A stretch of DNA of 64,000 nt from an uncultured Collinsella sp. (lineage in GTDB: Bacteria; Actinomycetota; Coriobacteriia; Coriobacteriales; Coriobacteriaceae), in the NCBI GenBank assembly GCA_958443265.1, contig CAUCKA010000001.1:186001-250000 (forward strand), written 5' to 3'. Below, in pieces: positions 32,556-40,618 of the stretch. Each line of letters starts with the position of its first letter. Positions within the stretch are counted from its first letter, which is position 1. Made by a program: the position numbers and the translations under genes. The notes under the pieces were generated by a model. The model had not been told where the DNA came from. It did no database searches and saw nothing but the letters and a program-made list of their open reading frames with translations.

Positions 32556-33635
32556 CTATTCGTCGCCGAAGCTGATGCCCAACGCCTTGGCCTCGCGCAC
32601 CAGGTCGCTCTGGGGGTCGACAAACTTGAGCTTGCCGGCGACCTCCTCGAGCGGCATGTGGCACATCTTGCCGTCACGCAGGGCAATCATGTAGCCAAAC
32701 TCGCCGCGTAGGCACCCCAGTGCCGCCTCGACGCCGCACTGGGTCGCAAAGATGCGGTCCTGGGCGTCGGGTTGGCCGCCGCGCTGCGTGTGGCCGGGGA
32801 TGGCGACGCGGGTCTCGCGACCAGTCTTGGCCTCGATCTCCTTGGCGATGTCGTAGACGATCGACGGACTCGTGCGCTCGGCGAGCTTTTTCTTGTACTC
32901 CTTCTTGGGCAGCGCTGCGTCCTCCTTGGAGATAGCGCCCTCGGCGACGGCCACGATGGTAAAGCGGCTGCCGGTCTCCATGCGATGCTCGATGGTCTTG
33001 ATGACGTTGTCCATGTCGTAGGGGATCTCGGGAATCAAGATGACGTCCGCGCCGCCCGCGACGCCGGCATACAGCGGAATCCAACCGACCTTGTGGCCCA
33101 TGATCTCGATGACAAACACGCGGCCGTGACTCGAGGCAGTGGTGTGGATGTCGTCGATGCACTTGGTGGCGACGTCGATGGCGCTCGTAAAGCCAAACGT
33201 CAACTCGGTGCCCCAGGTGTCGTTATCGATGGTCTTGGGCAGGGCGATAACGTTGAGGCCTTCTTCGCGCAGGCGGTTGGCGGTCTTGGTGGATCCGTTG
33301 CCGCCCAGCATAAACAGGCAGTCGAGCTGCAGTTTATGATAGGTGTGGACCATTGCGGGCACCTTCTCGACGCCGTCGGCCTCGGGAATGTCCAGGCGCT
33401 TGAACGGCGTGCGGCTCGTGCCCAGGATGGTGCCGCCGCGGGTGAGGATGCCGCTAAAGTCTGCCGGAGCCATCACGCGAAAACGGCTGTAGATGAGGCC
33501 CTGGTAGCCGTCCTCAAAACCATAGATCTCGATAGGCTCTTCGCTATTGGTCATGAGCGTTTTGACGATGCCGCGCATGGTGGCATTGAGCGCCTGGCAG
33601 TCGCCGCCACTGGTAAGAAGACCGATCCTGAGCAT
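32556..33635 (-). CDS. pfkA: 6-phosphofructokinase, group III (G104/K124-type)
   Basis: 359 residues. GGDCQALNA at 10-18 is the nucleotide loop; the catalytic Asp137 is in PKTIDND (133-139); the substrate region MGHKVGWIPLYAGVAGGAD and PGHTQRGGQPDAQDR follow. The phosphoryl-donor positions are mixed: Gly114 favours ATP, whereas Lys134 is the residue typical of PPi enzymes. This combination is known from actinobacterial ATP-dependent PFKs. Unusually the GGDGS Mg-binding motif reads GGNGS (Asn113). Glycolytic role expected; donor uncertain. Confidence 0.92.
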   Translation of the reverse strand: MLRIGLLTSGGDCQALNATMRGIVKTLMTNSEEPIEIYGFEDGYQGLIYSRFRVMAPADFSGILTRGGTILGTSRTPFKRLDIPEADGVEKVPAMVHTYHKLQLDCLFMLGGNGSTKTANRLREEGLNVIALPKTIDNDTWGTELTFGFTSAIDVATKCIDDIHTTASSHGRVFVIEIMGHKVGWIPLYAGVAGGADVILIPEIPYDMDNVIKTIEHRMETGSRFTIVAVAEGAISKEDAALPKKEYKKKLAERTSPSIVYDIAKEIEAKTGRETRVAIPGHTQRGGQPDAQDRIFATQCGVEAALGCLRGEFGYMIALRDGKMCHMPLEEVAGKLKFVDPQSDLVREAKALGISFGDE

Positions 33636-33673
33636 GATGAATCCTTCCGGGCAAGTTATAACATGCGCATAAG

Positions 33674-33706
33674 TTTACCCCCGCACACTGTTGATGCGGA
33701 GGTAAA
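33674..33706. terminator. Hairpin between the amidase gene and pfkA
   Basis: TTTACCCCCGCA pairs with TGCGGAGGTAAA around nine bases (one mismatch), with A/T tracts on both sides. Confidence 0.5.
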
Positions 33707-33775
33707 ACGTGTTAGCTCAAATGTATAGAAATGTAAGCAACGTCAGGCGAGCGTAAGGACGACGGTGCCAGCTCC

Positions 33776-34861
33776 TTACAGCGCGAAGGCGTCGACGTCG
33801 CCCCAGTGGCGGCGCAGCGTGATGGCGGCAGCGGGCTCGGTATTGTCAAAGACGACCGACCACTGCGTGTTGCTGGTGATGTCTTCCGGATTGGGCTCTT
33901 GCGCCGCAGCGCGCAGGGCCTTCCAAGCGACTGCCTCGTCTTGGGCACCGACATGGGCGTCGAGGACATCGGCGATGGCGATGGCGCGTTCCTTGCCATG
34001 GCCCAGTTCGCCGTTCTTTTGGTTGGGTAGCACTTCGGCACCATAGCAGGCGTAGAAGTTCGTAACCTGGCGCACGGGCGTCGCCTTGCATGCGCGGTCG
34101 GGGTCGTGCGGATCCCACTCCACCACCCGCGCGTCACCGGCGGCGTCGTTGATAAAGAAGTGGTAATCGCGTCCTGCCATGGCGTGCATGTCGTAGGCAG
34201 AAAGCAGGTCGACGGCCTCCTGCGTGGTAGCCGCGCGGTCGAGCACCAGGCGGATGGCGAGCGAAGTGTTGATGACGGGGCGCTGCGTGTCCTGGTCACA
34301 GGGTTTGGAATCCAGGGTGAGTACGGCAATGGACACGCCACATTCGTTAACACCATCGAGCTGGGCAAACGAGCCCATGAGTGCGGCGGCGCGTCCGGCG
34401 ACGGAGTCAAGCGGAGTGTTATCGCCCAGGTTATTGAGGGCGGCAAACCCGATGGAGGCATAGCCGTCGCGCGGGTGATTGCGCACCAGCAGCGCTGAGG
34501 TGTCGTCCTTAAAGTCGTAATTGCGACCGGTGCGCACGCGGCCTTCGGCATCCACGGCGACAAAAGCGCTGCAGGCAAACTGGGGCGCCTGGACATGTGC
34601 CGGCACGCCGGGGAGCGCCTGCGCCACCACGGCATCGATGTAGGCCTGGTCGTCGCGCACGCCAGCGGCGATGATGCGATCAAGATCGTAGTCGTAGACG
34701 ATGTCGATTACGTACAGGTCATAGCCATCCGCGTAGCCGGTCAAGCGTTTGAGCGACGCGGCGGACTTGATTTGCTTGTGATAAACGATACCGGTGGCAG
34801 CGGCAAGGCCGACGGCGACTCCCGCGGTACCGCAGGCGATGGCAATGTTACGTGGCTTCAT
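33776..34861 (-). CDS. Choloylglycine hydrolase-like Ntn amidase with N-terminal membrane anchor
   Basis: 361 residues. After a hydrophobic N-terminal segment (residues 6-27) and a ~70-residue spacer comes CSAFVAVDAEGRVRTGRNYDF: Cys97 is the candidate nucleophile, Arg113 and Asp116 match the R18/D21 spacing of bile-salt hydrolases, and DGVNECGVSIAVL and RLVLDRAATTQEAV follow the linear-amide C-N hydrolase pattern. Ntn enzymes expose the nucleophile by cleaving before it, so processing at Ala96-Cys97 is predicted. The location is outside the membrane. The substrate (bile acids, penicillins, acyl-homoserine lactones, other amides) cannot be told. Confidence 0.78.
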   Translation of the reverse strand: MKPRNIAIACGTAGVAVGLAAATGIVYHKQIKSAASLKRLTGYADGYDLYVIDIVYDYDLDRIIAAGVRDDQAYIDAVVAQALPGVPAHVQAPQFACSAFVAVDAEGRVRTGRNYDFKDDTSALLVRNHPRDGYASIGFAALNNLGDNTPLDSVAGRAAALMGSFAQLDGVNECGVSIAVLTLDSKPCDQDTQRPVINTSLAIRLVLDRAATTQEAVDLLSAYDMHAMAGRDYHFFINDAAGDARVVEWDPHDPDRACKATPVRQVTNFYACYGAEVLPNQKNGELGHGKERAIAIADVLDAHVGAQDEAVAWKALRAAAQEPNPEDITSNTQWSVVFDNTEPAAAITLRRHWGDVDAFAL

Positions 34862-35022
34862 GACGGCTCCTCTCGTCCTGTTGGTGCAATTGTCGCAAAA
34901 GGAGCGCGGGCATGATGACTCAACTTGGTGAGCGGCGCGGAACTAAGCATGGAATGAAGAGTGCGACGCTGGCGTGGCGGGGTATGCTGGAGGGGACCAT
35001 CAACCCAGCGAAAGGGGAGAGC

Positions 35023-36408
35023 ATGACGGATCAGGAAACGCCCGAGCGCGCGCACGTGACGGCCGACGATATCGAGGCTGCCAACGACCTTATCGACTTT
35101 ATCGAGGCATGCCCCAGCATGTTCCATACGGCAGCGACCATTATGGCCGAGCTCGACGAGGCGGGCTTTACCTACCTGCCCGAGAATGCGGCGTGGGACA
35201 TCGAGCCGGGCGGGCGTTATTACACGCAGCGCAACACCTCGAGCGTCGTTGCCTTTAAGGTGGGCGAGGACCTGGCCGCGACATGGGGCGAGGACGGCGT
35301 TGCCGGCGACTACCATTTTCAGCTCACGGCGTCGCACAGCGATTCGCCGACGTTTAAGGTCAAGGCCGTGCCCGAGCTCGACGGCGCGGGCGAGACGCTG
35401 CGCCTGAACACCGAGGCCTACGGCGGCATGATCGACTACACCTGGTTCGACCGCCCGTTGGCGCTCGCGGGCCGCGTGTTGGTGCGCGAGGGCGACCGTA
35501 TTGAGAGCCGCCTGCTCGCCACCGAGCGCGAGGTCGCTATCATTCCGAGCCTTGCCATCCATATGAACCGCGGCGTTAACGAGGGCTTTGCTCCCAATCG
35601 CGCCGTTGATCTGTGCCCGCTCATCAGCGCTGGCGATCTTAAGCAGGGTGACTTTGATGCCCTGATCGCTGACGAACTGGATGTTGAGCCTGAGCAGATT
35701 CTGGGCCGCGACCTGTTCCTGGTCAACCGACAGGATGCGCGTATTTGGGGCTGGGCCGACGAGTTTATCTCGACGCCCAAGCTCGACGACCTGGCCTGCG
35801 CCTACACCTCGCTGCAGGCATTTTTGGGTGCCGAGAATGCGCACGACGTTTCGGTCTTTTGCTGCTTTGATAACGAGGAGGTTGGCTCCGAGACCAAGCA
35901 GGGCGCCATGTCGACGTTCTTGGCCGACGCGCTGCGCCGCATCAACGGGTCGCTGGGCTTCGATGACGAGTCGTACCACCGCACACTTGCCGCTTCGATG
36001 CTCGTGAGCTGCGACAACGCGCATGCCGTGCACCCCAACCACGCCGAGAAGTGCGACGCCCGCAACCAGGTTGTGCTTAACGGCGGCATCGTCATCAAGG
36101 AGGCCGCCAACCAGCACTACTGCACCGACGCCTTTAGCCGCGCGGTGTTCCAGGCCATTTGCGATGACGCCGACGTGCCCACGCAGGCCTTTGCCAACAA
36201 GAGCGATATGGCCGGCGGTTCTACCCTGGGCAATCTGTCCAATATGCAGGCGAGCATGCATGCCGTGGACGTGGGCCTGCCGCAGCTTGCCATGCACTCG
36301 AGCTACGAGACCGGCGGCGTGCGCGACGTAATGTACGCCATCCGCGCCCTCACCGCCTTCTACGAGCGTGACCTGACCATCAACGGCGCCGAAAGCGTGG
36401 AACTCTAA
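35023..36408 (+). CDS. apeB: M18-family aminopeptidase
   Basis: 461 residues. M18 marks: NTSSVVAFKVG near the N-terminus, LTASHSDSPTFKVK with the metal His and Asp, the FCCFDNEEVGSETKQGA motif with the catalytic/metal acids, SCDNAHAVHPNH and GGSTLGNLS; the last metal ligand is in LAMHSSYETGG. It is a cytosolic zinc aminopeptidase that trims N-terminal (often acidic) residues. ATG 35023 with AAAGGGGAG is preferred over the open frame's first ATG at 34912. Confidence 0.94.
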   Translation: MTDQETPERAHVTADDIEAANDLIDFIEACPSMFHTAATIMAELDEAGFTYLPENAAWDIEPGGRYYTQRNTSSVVAFKVGEDLAATWGEDGVAGDYHFQLTASHSDSPTFKVKAVPELDGAGETLRLNTEAYGGMIDYTWFDRPLALAGRVLVREGDRIESRLLATEREVAIIPSLAIHMNRGVNEGFAPNRAVDLCPLISAGDLKQGDFDALIADELDVEPEQILGRDLFLVNRQDARIWGWADEFISTPKLDDLACAYTSLQAFLGAENAHDVSVFCCFDNEEVGSETKQGAMSTFLADALRRINGSLGFDDESYHRTLAASMLVSCDNAHAVHPNHAEKCDARNQVVLNGGIVIKEAANQHYCTDAFSRAVFQAICDDADVPTQAFANKSDMAGGSTLGNLSNMQASMHAVDVGLPQLAMHSSYETGGVRDVMYAIRALTAFYERDLTINGAESVEL

Positions 36409-36409
36409 A

Positions 36410-36450
36410 ACCTGCCAAAAAGGGACAGGTTTATTTTGGCAGGTTTTATC
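36410..36450 (+). repeat. R1 repeat, copy d
   Basis: The same 41-base palindrome, two bases after the aminopeptidase stop codon. Confidence 0.8.
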
Positions 36451-36495
36451 TGGGCGAATGCAAAGGGTGAAACCGAACTAGATCTGCGATACGTG

Positions 36496-36529
36496 GCCGT
36501 CGAGGTGCAGTGCGCCTCGGCGGCTTTTT
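36496..36529 (+). terminator. Intrinsic terminator upstream of the toxin-antitoxin pair
   Basis: GCCGTCGAGG pairs with CCTCGGCGGC and is followed directly by five T. Confidence 0.8.
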
Positions 36530-36623
36530 GTGTACAGAGTACGGCTAATGCTTATAAATGCTATACATGCTTTACGTATCTACCATAGAGCTTTATGATA
36601 TTTTGAAGTATTAAGGAGGGGTC

Positions 36624-37004
36624 ATGACCACAACAGCCGCTCAGATCAACGTACGTCTCGATGCCGATCTTAAAAGGAGTGGGGACGCCGCTCTCTCCAA
36701 GGCCGGTATGACGCCGAGCCAAGCGGTGCGAGCGCTCTGGCAGCTTGCAGCATCGCTGGCCGATCGCCCCAGTGCGCTCGAGGATATCCTGCTGCCCAGT
36801 CGTGCCCGGGCGGAACAGCGCGAGCGCGAAAAGGCCGCCAAACGTAAGCTCGAGCTTATGGATCAGGGGTCGAAGCTGTTCGCTGCCGCTTGCTGTGAGT
36901 CGGGAATCGATATGGTCAAGGCTCAGCCATCGGACGACGAAGAGCTCAAACGGAATGCCTATGCGGATCGCTATGGCGAGGAGATGAGCTGGCTCTATGA
37001 GTGA
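36624..37004 (+). CDS. RelB/DinJ-like ribbon-helix-helix antitoxin
   Basis: 126 residues. AAQINVRLDADLKRSGDAALSKAGMTPSQAVRALW is a RelB/DinJ-type ribbon-helix-helix DNA-binding domain; the C-terminal half is charged and likely binds the toxin. AAGGAGGGG precedes the ATG in an AT-rich promoter stretch. Its last eight bases overlap the PIN gene, the usual order of antitoxin before toxin, so it should repress the pair and neutralise the downstream nuclease. Confidence 0.85.
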   Translation: MTTTAAQINVRLDADLKRSGDAALSKAGMTPSQAVRALWQLAASLADRPSALEDILLPSRARAEQREREKAAKRKLELMDQGSKLFAAACCESGIDMVKAQPSDDEELKRNAYADRYGEEMSWLYE

Positions 37005-37488
37005 GACTCCAAAGCGCATCTTGGTTGACACCAACGTGTGGCTCGATTACTTCATTCCCTCACGACGTGGTCGTTCGGTGGCGATTGAGTTTTTACGCGA
37101 TGCATGCACGGCGCAGGTTGATTTGCTGTATGCGGCGACATCGTCCAAAGACCTGTTTTATTTGATTTCAAGCGAACATAAGGCATGGTATCGGCGAGAG
37201 CACGGCTCGCTTTCTCAAGATGCTGCCGTGGCGTCGACATCACTTGCATGGGATTGCCTCGACGTGTTGTCGCAACTTGCCACGTCGGTACCCTGCGACC
37301 TGAGTGACATATGGATGGCGAGCAGACAGCGTGAGCTCCATAGCGATTACGAAGACGATTTAATCATTGCGGCAGCGATACGTGCTCAGGCGGATCTACT
37401 GGTCACCAACGATGTCAAACTCTGTTCACACGCACCCGTCGCAGCAATGAGCGTAGAAGACGCAAAGAATTACTTAGCAACGCTCTAG
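36997..37488 (+). CDS. PIN-domain toxin (VapC-like ribonuclease)
   Basis: 163 residues. ILVDTNVWLDYF gives the first catalytic Asp (Asp11); further acidic residues lie in SDYEDDLIIAAAIRAQADLLVTND, the usual PIN C-terminal pair. PIN toxins cleave RNA, often tRNA, in a metal-dependent way. Translation is coupled to the antitoxin through the overlapping ATGAGTGA. RelB-type antitoxins more often accompany RelE folds, so this is a mixed pairing. Confidence 0.87.
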   Translation: MSETPKRILVDTNVWLDYFIPSRRGRSVAIEFLRDACTAQVDLLYAATSSKDLFYLISSEHKAWYRREHGSLSQDAAVASTSLAWDCLDVLSQLATSVPCDLSDIWMASRQRELHSDYEDDLIIAAAIRAQADLLVTNDVKLCSHAPVAAMSVEDAKNYLATL

Positions 37489-37504
37489 CAATTTGAAGAC
37501 CCTG

Positions 37505-37583
37505 CAGGTCGAATAAAAGTCAGCGAATGCCCCCAGGCAGGGCCGCGCCAGCCAGTCCCTACAGGTTGAATAAAAGTCAGCGA
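37505..37583. repeat. Direct repeat CAGGTCGAATAAAAGTCAGCGA
   Basis: Two copies of a 22-base sequence (37505-37526 and 37562-37583) with one mismatch, 57 bases apart, in the non-coding gap after the toxin gene. Confidence 0.65.
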
Positions 37584-37684
37584 GAGCCCGTCTGGGCGAG
37601 CAAGGTGCCTTGAAACAAGGCGGCATTGACCTTCTGGTCATGCCGCCGAAGTTGAAAGGCAGATTGTCGTCCAGACGGGCTCGC
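37580..37684. repeat. Multi-stem palindromic element
   Basis: The outer arms AGCCCGTCTGG/CCAGACGGGCT (37585-37595 with 37671-37681) extend by GCGA/TCGC with a bulged base. The inner hairpin GGCGGCAT-T-GACC pairs with GGTC-ATGCCGCC (37619-37631 with 37636-37647), and a small CCTTG/CAAGG stem lies between. This is a branched fold; no coding is seen. Confidence 0.65.
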
Positions 37685-37696
37685 AGCGTCGGCTCA

Positions 37697-37721
37697 TTAC
37701 GCCGTTTGTAAAACGGCGTAA
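37697..37721. terminator. Hairpin TTACGCCGTTT/AAACGGCGTAA
   Basis: Perfect 11-base arms with a three-base loop four bases from the end of the dehydrogenase gene; probably terminates from both sides. Confidence 0.6.
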
Positions 37722-37724
37722 TTC

Positions 37725-38660
37725 TTAGTGTTCGATCCAGCAGCGCAGGGTCTCGCCGGCCTGCAGGTGACGCAGATTCTCCGCGGCGATGTCGACGACG
37801 TTGTTGAGCGTGGCTGCCAGGTGGAACCAGCCGGAGACGTGCGGCGTGATGAGCATGTTGGGCGCATCCCACAGGGGGCTTGTCGCGGGCAGCGGTTCGG
37901 GGTCGGTGACGTCGACCGCGGCGCCGGCGAGATGTCCCGACTCCAGAACGGCAACCAAGTCATCGGTGACCACAAGGTCGCCGCGGCCGCCGTTGGCAAA
38001 GAAGGCACCTGGTTTCATCGCGGCAAAGAACTCGGCGTTCGCCAGACCGCGGGTCTCGGGCGTGCTCGGCATAAAGGATGCGACGATGTCGGCCTCTGCC
38101 AGGCGCTCAGGTAGGGCGTCCATGCCGTCCATGTCCTCAAACACAATGGGGTAGACGAGTGGATGGCGCTTGATGCCGCGGACGTGCGCGCCCATGCCGC
38201 GGCAGAGCGTGGCAAAGTGACCGCCGATATCGCCCGCGCCCAGCACCAGCACGTTGGCGTTTTTGAGCGAGGTAACTGGCCCCAAATCCTCCCAGCGATG
38301 TTCGCGCTGCAAGTCGTGATAGCCGGGCAGGCGCTTCATCATGGAAAGGACCATGGCAAACATGTGCTCGCTCACGGCCTGGCCGTAGGCGCCCACCGAG
38401 CAAGACAGTTTGGCGTCGGCTGGCACGGTGCCGGCGGCAAGGTAGTCGTCATAGCCGGCGGTCTGCAATTGCAGCAGCTGGAGATGCTCGCATGCCGTGA
38501 GCATGTCAGAGTCGATGTTGCCCAAGATCACGTCGGCGTTGGCGACTTGTTCGCGCGTGATAGCGTCGGCGCTCGTGTAGATAAAGTCCTCGCCCGGAGC
38601 GCTCGACTCAAGAATTGCGCGATGGTGGTCGTTGACGGGCAGCAAAACCAAGATGTTCAC
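37725..38660 (-). CDS. D-isomer-specific 2-hydroxyacid dehydrogenase
   Basis: 311 residues. The NAD-binding GAGDIGGHF follows LKNANVLVL; catalytic Arg lies in NGGRGDLV, Glu in DVTDPEPLP and His in ITPHVSGW, all in family order. The substrate may be glyoxylate, hydroxypyruvate, 2-ketoisocaproate or another 2-oxoacid; sequence alone does not decide. It is a single gene. The ribosome site AAAGGACTACTTGTG is modest. Confidence 0.88.
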   Translation of the reverse strand: MNILVLLPVNDHHRAILESSAPGEDFIYTSADAITREQVANADVILGNIDSDMLTACEHLQLLQLQTAGYDDYLAAGTVPADAKLSCSVGAYGQAVSEHMFAMVLSMMKRLPGYHDLQREHRWEDLGPVTSLKNANVLVLGAGDIGGHFATLCRGMGAHVRGIKRHPLVYPIVFEDMDGMDALPERLAEADIVASFMPSTPETRGLANAEFFAAMKPGAFFANGGRGDLVVTDDLVAVLESGHLAGAAVDVTDPEPLPATSPLWDAPNMLITPHVSGWFHLAATLNNVVDIAAENLRHLQAGETLRCWIEH

Positions 38661-38679
38661 AAGTAGTCCTTTCCGCTTG

Positions 38680-38720
38680 ACCCGCCAAAAAGGGACAGGT
38701 TTATTTTGGCGGGTTTTATC
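38680..38720. repeat. R1 repeat, copy e, with a compensated stem change
   Basis: ACCCGCC replaces ACCTGCC and GGCGGGT replaces GGCAGGT, so a T-A pair became C-G with both sides changed. It lies upstream of the dehydrogenase gene, not after a stop in the plus direction. Confidence 0.8.
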
Positions 38721-38740
38721 AGGCGAAACGCTATAAAAAC

Positions 38741-38783
38741 GCCGGGCTTCGCGATGGTTAACATATCCATCGTGAAGCCCGGC
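38741..38783 (-). terminator. Terminator of the methionine aminopeptidase gene
   Basis: 17-base arms GCCGGGCTTCGCGATGG with one mismatch; on the minus strand GTTTTTAT follows. Confidence 0.88.
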
Positions 38784-38793
38784 GCATCCACGG

Positions 38794-39681
38794 CTACCAG
38801 CTCAGCAGCTCGTAGCCGTCCTCGGTCACCACGAGCTGTACCTCGCACTGGGCCGAATCGCTGCCGTCCTTGGTGCGCACGCACCAGCCGTCGCCCTTGC
38901 TGATCTTGATGTCGGGCGCTCCGGCGTTGACCATGGGCTCGATGGTAAAGACCATGCCCGGGGCCATGATGGTGTCCACGTCGGGCGCCTCGGTGGTAAA
39001 GCCCACAAACGGGTCCTCGTGGAACTCCTTACCGATGCCGTGTCCGCCGTACTCGCGCACCACGCTAAAGCCGGCGTCCTCGACGGTCTTTTGTACTGCC
39101 TCGGCCATAACGGAGAGCGGTAGCCATGGCTTGACGGCTGCCAGACCCGCCTCCACGCTGGCACGGGTGACGTCGACCAGGCGCTGGCGCTCGGCCGAGA
39201 CCTCGCCGATGCAGAACATGCGGCTCGAATCACTAAAGTAACCGTCCAAGATCGTGGAGCAGTCTACGTTGATGATGTCGCCCTCGTGCAGCACGTCCGT
39301 ATCGCAGGGAATGCCGTGGCAGACCACATCATTGATCGAGGTGCACACGCTCTTGGGGTAGCCCTCGTAGTTGAGGTCGGCCGGCGTGCCACCGTGCTCG
39401 ACGGTGTAGTCGTAGATCATCTGGTCGATCTGGTTGGTGGTCATGCCTGCGGCGATATGCTCGCCCACATAATCGAGCACGCCCACGTTGATGGCTGCCG
39501 AGCGCTTGATGCCCTCGATATCGGCGGGAGTCTTGTAGAGCGTGCGAGGCAGAACCTCCCAGCCTTCTTCCCACAAGCGCTCGAGGCGCTCATCAAAGGC
39601 GCTATGGCATTTCTTGTATTTCTTGCCGCTGCCGCACCAGCAAGCGTCGTTGCGGCCGGGCACGGGTCCTTTGTCATACAT
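38794..39681 (-). CDS. map: Type I methionine aminopeptidase with N-terminal SEC-C zinc motif
   Basis: 295 residues. The N-terminus carries a SEC-C motif (GRNDACWCGSGKKYKKCH: Cys14, Cys16, Cys25, His26), which probably binds zinc and aids ribosome or nascent-chain contact. The peptidase core has the metal ligands Asp in NVDCSTILDGYFSD, His in GGHGIGKEFHEDP and Glu in FTIEPMV and the final CEVQLVV. It removes the initiator methionine. AAAGGAAG precedes the ATG. It is a single-gene unit with a strong terminator. Confidence 0.94.
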   Translation of the reverse strand: MYDKGPVPGRNDACWCGSGKKYKKCHSAFDERLERLWEEGWEVLPRTLYKTPADIEGIKRSAAINVGVLDYVGEHIAAGMTTNQIDQMIYDYTVEHGGTPADLNYEGYPKSVCTSINDVVCHGIPCDTDVLHEGDIINVDCSTILDGYFSDSSRMFCIGEVSAERQRLVDVTRASVEAGLAAVKPWLPLSVMAEAVQKTVEDAGFSVVREYGGHGIGKEFHEDPFVGFTTEAPDVDTIMAPGMVFTIEPMVNAGAPDIKISKGDGWCVRTKDGSDSAQCEVQLVVTEDGYELLSW

Positions 39682-39733
39682 GGCTAACTTCCTTTCATTC
39701 GCAGCTAGTATAGCCCACCCACGCGGCCATAAA

Positions 39734-39800
39734 AGTTGCGGTGATATAGTTCCGATTTAAGCGGTTTAACAGCACAAATAGGAACTATATCACCGCAACT
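39734..39800. repeat. R2 palindrome, copy c (perfect arms)
   Basis: AGTTGCGGTGATATAGTTCC and its exact complement, 20 bases each, around a 27-base AT-rich loop, in the gap between two minus-strand genes. Confidence 0.85.
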
Positions 39801-39841
39801 GATGGGGCGGGATGGCGGGCACTAGCTGCTGCGTGGTTTTG

Positions 39842-40618
39842 CTAGTAGCTCACCTGGCAGGGAATACCGAGGGCGCGCACGCGCGCGGCAATGGCGTCGA
39901 GCACCTCGGGCGCTGCTTTGGCAAGGCCGGCGACTGGTGTCTCGCGCGCGACCGTGTAGATGGTCGCCTCCTGCGGACGAATGCGCTCAAGCGCCGCGAG
40001 CCAGGGGGCAACATACTCCTCGCCGGTATTGTCGATGAGCTTGCCCTGATACTCGCCGGTCAAAAAGATCGTCTGGATAATAACGTGACCGTCAAAGCTT
40101 GCGAACGTCTCGATCTGGTGTTCGACGTTGTAGGGGCCAACAGGCTGGTCGAGCAGCTGGATAAACGCCGGGTCGACGGTATCGAGCTTAAGAATGTTGT
40201 CGTCGACCATCATGAGCGCGTCGTGCACCTCGGGGCGGTCGGCGCGTGTGCCGTTGGAGAGCACGGCGATCTTGGAGTTTGGGGCAAGCTCGTCGCGCAG
40301 TGCGACGGCGCCGGCGATGGCCCGTGGAAACTCCGGTGCGGCGGTGGGCTCGCCGTTGCCTGCGAAGGTGATTACATCGGGGAGCTCGCCCTCGGCTGCC
40401 ATCTCGCGCAGCTTTGCCTCGAGCGCTTCGAGTACCACGGCAGCCGTGTTATACGGCTCATGGCAGGGGCGCTCGGCGTTGAGGCCGTTCTCGCAGTAGA
40501 TGCAGTCGAACGTGCAGATTTTGCCGCTGGCCGGCATCATGTTGACGCCGAGCGAGAGACCAAGGCGACGGCTGCGAACGGGCCCAAAGATGGGGCTGGC
40601 ATTCAAAAACGTAGACAT
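39842..40618 (-). CDS. Radical SAM protein (COG0731-like)
   Basis: 258 residues from ATG 40618 (ATG 40624, two codons earlier, is equally open; GAGGAG lies just upstream). The cluster cysteines are Cys35, Cys39 and Cys42 in CTFDCIYC. ITFAGNGEPTAAPEFPRAI and AVLSNGTRADRPEVHDAL are SAM-binding segments seen in the Fe-S oxidoreductase group related to wyosine/tRNA enzymes. The biochemical role is unknown. The open frame continues far upstream but that part overlaps the divergent hydrolase and is not protein-like. Confidence 0.83.
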   Translation of the reverse strand: MSTFLNASPIFGPVRSRRLGLSLGVNMMPASGKICTFDCIYCENGLNAERPCHEPYNTAAVVLEALEAKLREMAAEGELPDVITFAGNGEPTAAPEFPRAIAGAVALRDELAPNSKIAVLSNGTRADRPEVHDALMMVDDNILKLDTVDPAFIQLLDQPVGPYNVEHQIETFASFDGHVIIQTIFLTGEYQGKLIDNTGEEYVAPWLAALERIRPQEATIYTVARETPVAGLAKAAPEVLDAIAARVRALGIPCQVSY

